From positions 1 through 59,432 of the IMG/VR virus record IMGVR_UViG_3300020205_002237: a stretch of 59,432 bases of DNA, one strand, 5' to 3'. Source of the stretch: a virus. Under the pieces are notes generated by a model, which did no database searches, was not told the origin of the DNA, and worked only from the letters and a program-made list of their open reading frames with translations. Positions 1 to 6,409 of the stretch are shown here, piece by piece. The translations under genes were made by a program, and so were the position numbers. Position 1 is the first letter of the stretch. Each line of letters starts with the position of its first letter.

Positions 1-39
1 AATTACATTGTCGCGTCTTGCTCTTTTACCACTTGCCAT
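1..39 (-). CDS. Start of an unidentified gene, cut by the window edge
   Basis: Only the first 13 codons are in the window: an ATG at 39 followed by MASGKRARRDNVI, open to position 1. An AAGGA ribosome binding site lies 5 nt upstream. The sigma70-type promoter at 82-110 would give a leader of about 36 nt. Four of the first nine residues are basic, which would suit a nucleic-acid-binding protein, but 13 residues are too few to assign anything. The gene is the first of the transcription unit that follows the lysis genes. Confidence 0.6.
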   Translation of the reverse strand, partial: MASGKRARRDNVI

Positions 40-81
40 AAACTTCCTTGTAAGGTTGATAAAATTGATCTGCCAACTTAT

Positions 82-110
82 ATTGTAGCAGACCTAGATA
101 TGCTTGTCAA
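82..110 (-). promoter_or_regulatory. Sigma70-type promoter (P4)
   Basis: Read on the minus strand, TTGACA (110-105) is followed by a 17-nt spacer and TACAAT (87-82). The spacer ends in TGC, an extended -10 TGn. Eleven of the twelve consensus bases match. It begins 8 nt after the stop codon of the last small gene (119-328) and points at the gene starting at 39. No terminator is visible between the two units, so upstream transcription may read through. It shares its architecture with the promoters near 32.9, 49.7 and 58.5 kb. Confidence 0.8.
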
Positions 111-118
111 ATATAAAT

Positions 119-328
119 TTACTTCTTCTTGGCGTCTTCAACTTTAGTACCTTCAAGTTTTTGGTGCACTTTAATAGTTTTACACTCTTCTTGAGGTTTG
201 CCTGCTTTGTCTAACACAGGTTTGCCAGCTTTATCTGTTTTTTCTTTACAGACTTTTTTGGTTTCTGCCTCAGCAAATGCCGACACAAGTGCAAAACTAG
301 CAATAATAGCTACAATAAAATTTTTCAT
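119..328 (-). CDS. Small exported Lys-rich protein of unknown function
   Basis: This is a 69-aa protein. It begins with a typical signal peptide (MKNFIVAIIASFALVSAFAEA) with a plausible signal peptidase I site after AFA or AEA. The mature part is about 48 residues, strongly basic, with two cysteines and a short internal repeat (DKAGKP twice), so it should be periplasmic or released. The ATG directly abuts the stop codon of the preceding membrane protein gene, and GGAG 7 nt upstream serves as ribosome binding site. It is the last gene of the lysis-end operon. A role in lysis or envelope modification is a guess from position; I do not recognise the family. Confidence 0.65.
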   Translation of the reverse strand: MKNFIVAIIASFALVSAFAEAETKKVCKEKTDKAGKPVLDKAGKPQEECKTIKVHQKLEGTKVEDAKKK

Positions 329-787
329 TTAAATCTCCGGATGAGGTGCTTGTTGTGGGGCGGGTTTGCCATTAATATAAATAATGCTAGTAGCAGGAGC
401 TGCTGAAGTTCCGTTAAAACCAGCAGTTGTTGAAAATCCAGGTGAAAATGTGGGCTCTATTTTAACTGGATTAGCTTTAGCATAAGTGTTTGAATTTTCT
501 TGTGCTTGCTTAATCATATCACGCTTCATTTCCATTTCTTCTTTGCTACCACCTGCTAACATAATTCCTGACAATGTACCAGTTAAAAAAGTAGCAATTG
601 GAATAATCATTTCAAAAAATTTTTGGTCAATTGGACTAATAGCGTTTAGTGGCTGAGTAATGAAAATAATTGAGTATAGTACTACAAATACAATACCAGT
701 TAGTGTAAGAGCTAAACAAATGCCAATAAAAAATTTTAGGCGCGCCATTAGCTGATCTTCAGTATAGATAATTGTGTTACTTTCCAC
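329..787 (-). CDS. Two-TM membrane protein, holin candidate
   Basis: A 152-aa protein when started at the GTG at 787. That start has a perfect AAGGAG site (799-794) at 6-nt spacing and overlaps the upstream gene by only 11 nt. The longer form from the ATG at 865 has no ribosome binding site and would overlap by 89 nt. Two hydrophobic helices lie at about residues 18-42 and 60-80 of the short form, followed by a charged segment and a Pro/Ala/Gly-rich tail ending in APQQAPHPEI. Two membrane helices and placement among spanin and endolysin genes fit a class II-like holin, but the long C-terminal tail is unusual and no family was recognised. Confidence 0.65.
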   Translation of the reverse strand: MESNTIIYTEDQLMARLKFFIGICLALTLTGIVFVVLYSIIFITQPLNAISPIDQKFFEMIIPIATFLTGTLSGIMLAGGSKEEMEMKRDMIKQAQENSNTYAKANPVKIEPTFSPGFSTTAGFNGTSAAPATSIIYINGKPAPQQAPHPEI

Positions 788-1082
788 AGTTAGCTCCTTG
801 TGTTTGTTGTGCCACGCACGCACCCATTGGTGCAGGTGATTGATTAAATGTTTGAGTTTGTCCATCTTTGGGAGGTCCTAGTCTTGGATCGCGTTGGCCT
901 TTAAAAATGTGTTCTGGGCAAGTTCTGGTAACATCACAGATTGGTATTTTACAGAAATCTTTATCCCAGTTTGTGGGGTCTTGACAAGGGTAACGAAAGC
1001 TATCTTTACCACAAAACGCTAGTCCTACAGGAAATAATAGTAGTATTATTGCCCATTTAAATAGTTTTAAATCATTGTGCAT
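777..1082 (-). CDS. Small Cys-rich membrane-anchored or exported protein
   Basis: A 101-aa protein with one hydrophobic segment at residues 9-23 and then at least six cysteines in a soluble domain (YPCQD, DFCKIPICDVTRTCPEH, GACVAQ, ANCGK). The spaced cysteines suggest disulfides in the periplasm. The segment ends in LAFC, which resembles a lipobox except for the bulky Phe before Cys, so lipidation is uncertain. The ATG at 1082 immediately follows the TAG of the 49-aa gene upstream, suggesting coupled translation. The pattern reminds me of small proteins in other aquatic phages, but I cannot name a family. Position suggests a lysis or envelope role. Confidence 0.6.
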   Translation of the reverse strand: MHNDLKLFKWAIILLLFPVGLAFCGKDSFRYPCQDPTNWDKDFCKIPICDVTRTCPEHIFKGQRDPRLGPPKDGQTQTFNQSPAPMGACVAQQTQGANCGK

Positions 1083-1232
1083 CTATAATCCAACTTTTCC
1101 TAGTAATAAAGCAACGATTTTATTTGATAAATCGTCTGGTAAAAATTTTAAAAATCCCAAAAACCAAAGCGCAACGCATCCGTATATGAATATTTTTAAT
1201 GCTAAATCAAAAGTTTTTTGGTATTCGTTCAT
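1083..1232 (-). CDS. 49-aa single-TM protein
   Basis: A 49-codon frame runs from the ATG at 1232 to the TAG at 1085-1083. The ATG overlaps the stop codon of the upstream gene as TAATG, and the TAG is followed at once by the ATG of the next gene, so it fills the gap exactly. The product starts MNEYQKTFDLALKIF, has one hydrophobic helix (about residues 13-31) and ends in a short amphipathic tail (SNKIVALLLGKVGL). Such tight packing is typical of a real gene. Candidate functions are a small holin, antiholin or lysis accessory protein, by position only. Confidence 0.6.
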   Translation of the reverse strand: MNEYQKTFDLALKIFIYGCVALWFLGFLKFLPDDLSNKIVALLLGKVGL

Positions 1233-1729
1233 TAGTGACCACACCTATTACCTGTTTGACAGTATTGCATTAGTTCGTAGCCACCAACAAACATTAAGAA
1301 TAAAACAAAACTAGCTCCACCAATTATCATTGCCCATTCGTTTAGTTCTTCTTCTTTTTGTTTGCGTTTGCGTTCTTGAGCATTAAAAAGTCTTATTTCC
1401 TGAGCGTCATCTGCATCCATTTGCTCTTGGCGGGCTTTAATTTTATTCCAAACATCTATTTTACCAGTTTGCATAAACAACATTTTAAGCTCTTCTTCAA
1501 ATGCTCTGGCTTGTTCTAGTGCCATTTCAATTTGTAGAGCAGTGCCCATGTTGTTGCCTTTGCCAGACTTCTTTGCTTCCATTAAAGCTTTAGTTGCCGT
1601 GCTTTTAGCATCAAACATTTTGCCAATCATTGGAGCCAGCGACCCTAAATCGTTAGCAACTGCGCTTGCTTTTTTGACCATAGAAATGGCCGATTGTATC
1701 CCCGCTAGTGCGGTTAGTGGATCTATCAT
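1232..1729 (-). CDS. Conserved phage coiled-coil protein with C-terminal TM
   Basis: 165 aa. The N-terminus (MIDPLTALAGIQSAISMVKKA) is a hydrophobic/amphipathic stretch, the middle (about residues 50-130) is a highly charged helical region rich in Glu, Lys, Arg and Gln, and one membrane helix lies at about 133-155 (AMIIGGASFVLFLMFVGGYEL). The MIDPxxA start and C-terminal anchor match a family I recall from T4-like cyanophages and pelagiphages, where function is unknown. Translation starts from the ATG at 1729 with GGAGG at a 5-nt spacing. It sits between the endolysin and the small membrane proteins, so a lysis-associated envelope role is possible. Confidence 0.65.
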   Translation of the reverse strand: MIDPLTALAGIQSAISMVKKASAVANDLGSLAPMIGKMFDAKSTATKALMEAKKSGKGNNMGTALQIEMALEQARAFEEELKMLFMQTGKIDVWNKIKARQEQMDADDAQEIRLFNAQERKRKQKEEELNEWAMIIGGASFVLFLMFVGGYELMQYCQTGNRCGH

Positions 1730-1738
1730 ACTTACCTC

Positions 1739-1876
1739 CTATTGGCGCTTTTTACGCCATTCTAAACAAATTACTTTTCTTGAGTACACGTCTCCAGTCC
1801 ATGCCCACCTAACACATTTATATTGGTCAGGTTTAGCATAACTTAATGTTATTGAAATTAGCCAAGCGGTAAACAC
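1739..1876 (-). CDS. 45-aa exported protein
   Basis: A short frame from the GTG at 1876 to the TAG at 1741-1739 fills the gap between the endolysin gene and the coiled-coil gene. The product begins with a short hydrophobic leader (MFTAWLISITLSYA), followed by KPDQYKCVRWAWTGDVYSRK and a basic tail with a second cysteine. The two cysteines and Trp-rich RWAWTGDVYSRKVICLEW core look like a compact periplasmic domain, and I recall similar small proteins in aquatic phages. GGAG lies 8 nt before the GTG. The start codon sits in a perfect 7-bp inverted repeat (1864-1881). Function unknown. Confidence 0.6.
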   Translation of the reverse strand: MFTAWLISITLSYAKPDQYKCVRWAWTGDVYSRKVICLEWRKKRQ

Positions 1877-1881
1877 CGCTT
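1864..1881 (-). promoter_or_regulatory. Hairpin over the start codon of the 45-aa gene
   Basis: A perfect inverted repeat AAGCGGT-4 nt-ACCGCTT overlaps the endolysin stop codon and contains the GTG start (1876-1874) of the next gene. In the mRNA the start would be partly sequestered in the stem, so ribosomes arriving from the endolysin gene could be needed to open it. It has no T-run and is not a terminator. Confidence 0.35.
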
Positions 1882-2494
1882 AGGCTCCTAGTACATGCTT
1901 AGCATGTTCATAATGTTTTTTACGATCTTCAAGGCCAATAGTACCACCGTTAATACGTTTGGTTAAGGTTAAAATGTCGTCTTTGTCGGCCCACTGATTT
2001 AGGTTGTTTGTTTCCCAGAACCAGCAAGCTGACTGCGCAGCTCCTTCAAAAGTCTCCATATATTCGGATGCCTCTTCAGGACTAATTTGTAAACTAGCAG
2101 CAAACCAAAAATAGTTATCTTTGCCTGTGAGTTGAATTAATCCGCGACCGCAGTAACGATAACCATCGTTAGACTCTTCAGGACCATTGCCCATTCGGTT
2201 ACAGTATACTTTATTTGCAATTGCTTGTGGCTTGTTTGCAAATTGTGCTGCCATTTCGTCTGTGGGAAAATACTTAGGAAAGATTTTACGTAAGGTAACT
2301 GCACGATAGTTTAAGTTTTCTTTAATTGCTCGAAACCCGCCGCTTTCATGAGCGCATTGAGCTAAAAATGCTGCCATACGCTGTGGAGTATTAATCTCGT
2401 ATTCGGGCAGTAATTGCACAAGTGCTTTGTGCCAGTATTCTATGTGTGGATTTTTTTCAACAATTTGTTTTAGTTGTTCAAGTTTTAATTCCAT
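1880..2494 (-). CDS. Endolysin, GH19 chitinase-like muramidase
   Basis: A 204-aa single-domain glycoside hydrolase of the GH19 family, expected to cleave the glycan strands of peptidoglycan at the end of infection. Recognisable parts are FLAQCAHESGGF with catalytic Glu50, ENLNYRA just after it, ANKVYCNRMGNG, and YRYCGRGLIQLTGKDNY, the strongly conserved substrate-cleft motif of phage GH19 endolysins. There is no signal peptide or SAR helix and no separate cell-wall-binding domain, so release to the periplasm should need a holin. Its ATG overlaps the o-spanin stop codon (TAATG). Confidence 0.93.
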   Translation of the reverse strand: MELKLEQLKQIVEKNPHIEYWHKALVQLLPEYEINTPQRMAAFLAQCAHESGGFRAIKENLNYRAVTLRKIFPKYFPTDEMAAQFANKPQAIANKVYCNRMGNGPEESNDGYRYCGRGLIQLTGKDNYFWFAASLQISPEEASEYMETFEGAAQSACWFWETNNLNQWADKDDILTLTKRINGGTIGLEDRKKHYEHAKHVLGA

Positions 2495-2760
2495 TACTTT
2501 AATCCTTCATAAATGATTTTTTGTTCTCGATACCAACGTTGCCAAGCTTCTAGCTTAATAGCGCACATATAGTATTCTGAATAATTAACTGTTACAGTTT
2601 TTGCCACATCTGACAGTTTAGCTTGTTCTTCTAGCTTTTTAAGGTCAGGACACGGTTCTTGTACTAGTGTACCTGGTGCAGCTGGAAATTTTGCTGTAAC
2701 TGGAACAGTTGTGGAGCAAGCACTTAGTGTGAGTGCTATTGCAATCGCTAAAAATTTCAT
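2494..2760 (-). CDS. o-spanin (Rz1-like lipoprotein)
   Basis: An 88-aa outer-membrane lipoprotein when started at the ATG at 2760. It begins MKFLAIAIALTLSACSTTVP, a signal peptide with a clear lipobox (L-S-A-C, Cys15). The mature part is short with a charged C-terminal half. It overlaps the i-spanin by 4 nt (ATGA), the classic two-gene spanin arrangement, and GGAGG lies about 10 nt upstream. A longer in-frame form from 2820 would bury the signal peptide, so the internal start is preferred. With the i-spanin it should bridge both membranes and fuse them in the last step of lysis. It is less Pro-rich than many Rz1 proteins. Confidence 0.82.
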   Translation of the reverse strand: MKFLAIAIALTLSACSTTVPVTAKFPAAPGTLVQEPCPDLKKLEEQAKLSDVAKTVTVNYSEYYMCAIKLEAWQRWYREQKIIYEGLK

Positions 2761-3176
2761 TTCTTTGGTGCCTCCGCTGCACGATTGTGTGTAGTTACAA
2801 ACTCTTTGGGAATTACGCAATTAGCGTCAAACTTAACTACTTCACGGTCTACGTAACGAACTATGTCTTGACCACGTTCTTTTATTACTTGTGTTTTTAC
2901 TACTGTTTTTTCTACAATATTAGTGTTTGCGGTTGCTGATTTAGCTTCTGCCTCAACTACTTTGACTTCTAAGTCTTTTACACGAGCCAACCACGCATCA
3001 TTATTGCTTATAGCACCTATCATGTAAATGCTAAATAGTACTACAACAATACTACCCATCTGAATTAGTTTTGCTTGAGGCAATACTTTAACAAAGTGCG
3101 TAACTAAAACTGTTATTATACCAGCTAAACATAACACATAAAAAATCCAGTTGGGTAAGAATTGTAGTATCCACAT
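2757..3176 (-). CDS. i-spanin (Rz-like)
   Basis: A 139-aa inner-membrane protein with two hydrophobic helices (about residues 5-28 and 38-56) followed by a periplasmic coiled coil (about 65-105) and a C-terminal segment FDANCVIPKEFVTTHNRAAE. The Cys-x-Ile-Pro-x-x-Phe-Val-x-x-His-Asn pattern is typical of Rz-like spanins of aquatic phages. Two membrane helices rather than one is a variant of the usual i-spanin layout. The gene is followed at a 4-nt overlap by the lipoprotein o-spanin, which supports the call. It starts 1 nt after the glycosyltransferase stop codon, with no clear ribosome binding site. Confidence 0.8.
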   Translation of the reverse strand: MWILQFLPNWIFYVLCLAGIITVLVTHFVKVLPQAKLIQMGSIVVVLFSIYMIGAISNNDAWLARVKDLEVKVVEAEAKSATANTNIVEKTVVKTQVIKERGQDIVRYVDREVVKFDANCVIPKEFVTTHNRAAEAPKK

Positions 3177-3177
3177 A

Positions 3178-4224
3178 TTATATCATGCTCTTTAGGTTGT
3201 TTAGCAGTCGAGTATCGTCTGGTGCAAACTCAATAGCTTTCTTTACTAATTCTACGGCTTCATCTTTTAAGCCAAGGTTCCAAGCAGCAATCGACCCTAA
3301 ATCGTAAGGACGCTCTGTCCAGACTGTTGGGTCCATTGTGTAAACTAGTGCCTTATCACGAATGTTTAGTGCAGATTTTGCAGCTGCATAACATTCAGTC
3401 CAATTACTAGTGCGGTAAGCAAGTGTGGCAAGTTCAACCCAAGGCTCACGTGTGCCGGGGGCTTCTGCTACTGCTAAGCGATACATTTTAATCGCTTGTT
3501 CCAAGTTACCTAATTCAGTATAACATTTACCTAGTAATCTGTAAGCATAGCAACGTTCGTTCTGCCAAGTAGCTTCAGGCATTGCTAAATATTTGTTTAA
3601 GTACTCAATAGCTTCTTTCCATCGACTATAAAAAGTTAGTTCGCGTGCGTGATAAAAAGCATTACGAGGACAGTGTGGATCTTCAGCAATTGCCAGTTCT
3701 AAGAGTGGCATATATTGACCACGAGACTTAGTATTATCTGGATGATGGCTTACTAAAAGCATATCTGTATGTGCATACAGTTCTTTGGTACGATTATCGG
3801 GTCTGGGATATTCATGCACAGGATGATGCCAGTGATAGCCTGTGCGATGATGAATTTTTTCGTAAAAGAAACTAATACCTTGACCCCAGTCAAATTTGTA
3901 ACGCAGTCTGGTAGTTTCTGCGGTCCAAACTCGTTCAATTTCTTCTCGCCAGCCAGGTTCTAAGATTTCGTCTAAGTCTAGGCTAATGCAAACATCGTAG
4001 TCACCTGGAATCAAGTTAAGGGCTGTGTCACGAGCTTTGTCAAAACGCCAAGGACGTACAGAAATATTGTATACCTCGGCACCGTATTTTTTGGCTTCTG
4101 CAACTGTGTTGTCTGTTGATCCTGTGTCTGCAATTAAAATTAAATCAGCGTCTATTGCTGACTTGCAGAATCGTTCAACAAATTGTTCTTCGTTTTTACT
4201 GATAGCGTATACTGCTATTTTCAT
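3178..4224 (-). CDS. GT-A family 2 glycosyltransferase with TPR repeats
   Basis: 348 aa. Residues 1-115 form a nucleotide-sugar-binding domain of the glycosyltransferase 2 (WaaE-like) type: MKIAVYAISKNEE, then IADTGSTDNT, and a DxD metal motif in SLDLDE (Asp83, Asp85). Residues about 165-345 carry helical tetratricopeptide-like repeats such as YRLLGKCYTELGNLEQAIKM and WNLGLKDEAVELVKKAIEFA, probably for protein contact. The enzyme should transfer a sugar in the cytoplasm. It lies between the adhesin array and the spanins. Possible targets are phage fibre proteins or host surface glycans; the collagen-like GPT repeats upstream are an attractive but untested substrate. Confidence 0.85.
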   Translation of the reverse strand: MKIAVYAISKNEEQFVERFCKSAIDADLILIADTGSTDNTVAEAKKYGAEVYNISVRPWRFDKARDTALNLIPGDYDVCISLDLDEILEPGWREEIERVWTAETTRLRYKFDWGQGISFFYEKIHHRTGYHWHHPVHEYPRPDNRTKELYAHTDMLLVSHHPDNTKSRGQYMPLLELAIAEDPHCPRNAFYHARELTFYSRWKEAIEYLNKYLAMPEATWQNERCYAYRLLGKCYTELGNLEQAIKMYRLAVAEAPGTREPWVELATLAYRTSNWTECYAAAKSALNIRDKALVYTMDPTVWTERPYDLGSIAAWNLGLKDEAVELVKKAIEFAPDDTRLLNNLKSMI

Positions 4225-4229
4225 GTGGA

Positions 4230-4748
4230 TTAAAAGTTAAATGGTTTAGTGGGCCAGCCAAGACCTTGAGCTGGTTGAGTTAAATCGTAGTGTTGCGTTA
4301 AATCGCGTAATTCTTGTTTGTATAGTAATAAACTATATAGTTGTTCTTCTGATAGTGTGGTCGTAACACCACGTAATATTTGTTCTTGATGACGTTGCAC
4401 TAACCAGTCGGTATCAGCAAGATACTGTGCTCGTTGCATTAAAGCTGTTACTATCGGTTTATCTGATTCTATTAATTGTTCAATAATTGATAGTAAATTA
4501 TACTTGGTATCAATAAACCACTGTATTTCAGGTTGTTCAATTCCTACACATAATTCTTTAGTATCTTTTCTTTCAACATGATATATTTCTCTGTGTGGTT
4601 CATAAGAAACATATGCAGTAGTGTCTGCAAAAGGATACCCAGTATCTGATATAAATTTACTTAACTCTTGCCAGTAGTATTCTTTACCATCAACTCGTAA
4701 GAAAAAATGTAAATTATAAAAATCAAGTGATGCTATGTTATTATTCAA
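4230..4748 (-). CDS. Tail fibre assembly chaperone-like protein
   Basis: 172 aa. The C-terminal half (TDWLVQRHQEQ, then LSEEQLYSLLLYKQELRDLT and GWPTKPFNF) follows the pattern common to phage tail-fibre-assembly/XkdW-like proteins: an aspartate-tryptophan motif, a helix with YxQxLRDL, and a Trp-Pro-x-x-Pro end. Such proteins are usually encoded directly after a fibre gene and help it trimerise. Here it follows the His-rich fibre gene 4745-5899 with a 4-nt overlap, which supports that pairing. The N-terminal half (residues 1-95) is not recognised. Confidence 0.6.
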   Translation of the reverse strand: MNNNIASLDFYNLHFFLRVDGKEYYWQELSKFISDTGYPFADTTAYVSYEPHREIYHVERKDTKELCVGIEQPEIQWFIDTKYNLLSIIEQLIESDKPIVTALMQRAQYLADTDWLVQRHQEQILRGVTTTLSEEQLYSLLLYKQELRDLTQHYDLTQPAQGLGWPTKPFNF

Positions 4749-5899
4749 GGTATTATTCCTTTATACTGTATAAATGCAACACCAATTCGTGGTGGTACAT
4801 ATGCTATTCCTGAAGCGGAAATATTAGAGTGTGTATGTGACCAAGCATAGTTGTTGTGCTGAGCACTTGGGCCGGAAACATTGGCTGTACTTGCGTACCC
4901 GCTACTGTGATAGTGAGGTACATATGCACTATTTATAGTTGCTGTTCCAGTATTATTAGCATTAACAAGAATATTCCATTGATTATCACTATAACCTATA
5001 ACATAACTGCCTAAATTAGTAGTGCCATTGTTACCGTTACACAAATACCAAGGAGCAGGTATACTGCTTATAGCTCCTACATACATAACAATCATGTCTG
5101 TTTCAGGTCTACCTCCTATTACCATTTGCCATAAATTTAATAATTTACTTAAAATAGCTGATTGACTAAAAGTAACAGTACCTGTATGACTGTGTGATCC
5201 ACCACTAGTATAGTTGTAATTGCGAAGATATGCACCAGTTACATAAGGTTTATACGCACTACTTGTTCCAGCGTGTATATGACTAGAAGCAGTACTAGTA
5301 GACAGGGAGCCTGAACTGCTAAAAGGAGTGCCTGCTGTAAATGTTTGACTATCTAATGCACCTACTAAATAGTTATTTCCTGTTCTTGTAAAGGCCGTGC
5401 AGTTTGCAGGACTAGTTTGTTTAACAACTAGTGCATTTTGAGGCAATCTAACTACAGATCTAACAGCTCGTAGAAATGTTATATTTTGCCTATTTACCAT
5501 TGATGGTGTTGCAGCACCAGCAGATGAACCAGATAAACTATGATTATGAGATCCACCACTACCATTTTGATAGGCTAAACTACCTCCAGTACCTAAAGCA
5601 CCGTTAAGATTTTGGGTAAACGCAGGCCCACTGTGAGCCCCATCAGTAGTAGTAGTAGTGCTAATAGAGCCTCCACCACTTACAGCAGCCAGTGCTACAC
5701 CTACTTGCGTAGGTGCTACAGTACTGTAAATAAACTTACCATCTGCGGCACTATATCTTTCCCAATCTGAAAGAACAGGAGTGTTCCCATAATAAGGAAT
5801 TAATGTATTAGCAGGAAATTTAAATGTTTCTGGTACAAATTCTCCTCCTGCAAATGCAAAATTACTGGTTGTACTTGATACAATGGATATTGGAGGCAT
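4745..5899 (-). CDS. His-rich tail fibre / collar-type receptor-binding protein
   Basis: 384 aa. The sequence alternates Gly/Ser/Thr-rich beta stretches with His-x-His motifs (SHNHSLSG, SHSHTGTV, WSHTHSN) like those that coordinate metal in short tail fibres such as T4 gp12. It includes a tail-collar-like segment, PAPWYLCNGNNGTTNLGSY, leading to IGYSDNQW. Together these suggest a trimeric, metal-knitted fibre tip. The next gene is a fibre-assembly chaperone-like protein overlapping by 4 nt. It has AAGGA ahead of the ATG at 5899. Host receptor identity cannot be read from the sequence. Confidence 0.7.
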   Translation of the reverse strand: MPPISIVSSTTSNFAFAGGEFVPETFKFPANTLIPYYGNTPVLSDWERYSAADGKFIYSTVAPTQVGVALAAVSGGGSISTTTTTDGAHSGPAFTQNLNGALGTGGSLAYQNGSGGSHNHSLSGSSAGAATPSMVNRQNITFLRAVRSVVRLPQNALVVKQTSPANCTAFTRTGNNYLVGALDSQTFTAGTPFSSSGSLSTSTASSHIHAGTSSAYKPYVTGAYLRNYNYTSGGSHSHTGTVTFSQSAILSKLLNLWQMVIGGRPETDMIVMYVGAISSIPAPWYLCNGNNGTTNLGSYVIGYSDNQWNILVNANNTGTATINSAYVPHYHSSGYASTANVSGPSAQHNNYAWSHTHSNISASGIAYVPPRIGVAFIQYKGIIP

Positions 5900-5909
5900 T
5901 TAAAAATCC

Positions 5910-6392
5910 TTATGCGTATTTAGTTTGCGAAATGTATACACTCCACGTATTAGCTGCAGTTTTAATTAAATATACTACATATACATCAGTACAACTAGAG
6001 TTACCTGCTGCAATTGGGGTTGCATTTTGATATTTTATAGTACGTGTACCTGCTCCGCCATCCACAGTTAAGTTACTAAGATAATAAGGAACTAATCCAT
6101 TTGGAACAAATAATGTAATTCCAACAGATTCACCTACATTAAGCAAGGTGTTTAAGGCAGTAGAAGAATCTCCGCGAACATTCAAAATAAAATTTTGTGT
6201 AGTTGTATTATACACCACAATTGATTGTGTGGCAACATCAAAATCTACTATGCCCCCTGGTGCTGCACCTGTAATGGTAACAGGTTCTTTAACTACTTTA
6301 AGTGTTTTGTTTGCAATAACCTGGCTACCCGTTAAGGTAGCCAGTGAATTATATAGCGTTGGATCTAGAGTGTTTTGAACGACTAGGGTCAT
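5910..6392 (-). CDS. Beta-rich fibre-associated virion protein
   Basis: 160 aa. The sequence is dominated by short beta strands with alternating Thr/Val (VTITGAAPGGIVDFDVATQS, then FILNVRGDSSTALNTLLNVG and SVYISQTKYA at the end). I recall this domain from tail-fibre regions of T4-like aquatic phages, where it occurs alone or as a fibre domain; its precise role is unknown. The N-terminus (LVVQNTLDPTLYNSLATLTG) suggests a coupling segment. It lies between the LamG protein and the His-rich fibre, so a structural or adhesin-accessory role is the best guess. Confidence 0.55.
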   Translation of the reverse strand: MTLVVQNTLDPTLYNSLATLTGSQVIANKTLKVVKEPVTITGAAPGGIVDFDVATQSIVVYNTTTQNFILNVRGDSSTALNTLLNVGESVGITLFVPNGLVPYYLSNLTVDGGAGTRTIKYQNATPIAAGNSSCTDVYVVYLIKTAANTWSVYISQTKYA

Positions 6393-6409
6393 GTGATTCC
6401 TTTATAAGA

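Noticed and set aside
788-865. Longer start (ATG at 865) for the two-TM protein
   Set aside because: No ribosome binding site and an 89-nt overlap; the GTG at 787 has a perfect AAGGAG.
1014-1058. Lipoprotein call for the Cys-rich protein at 777-1082
   Set aside because: LAFC has Phe before the Cys, outside the normal lipobox; left as signal or membrane anchor.
2761-2820. Longer start for the o-spanin
   Set aside because: It would place 20 residues before the signal peptide and abolish lipoprotein export; the ATG at 2760 overlaps the i-spanin stop as expected.
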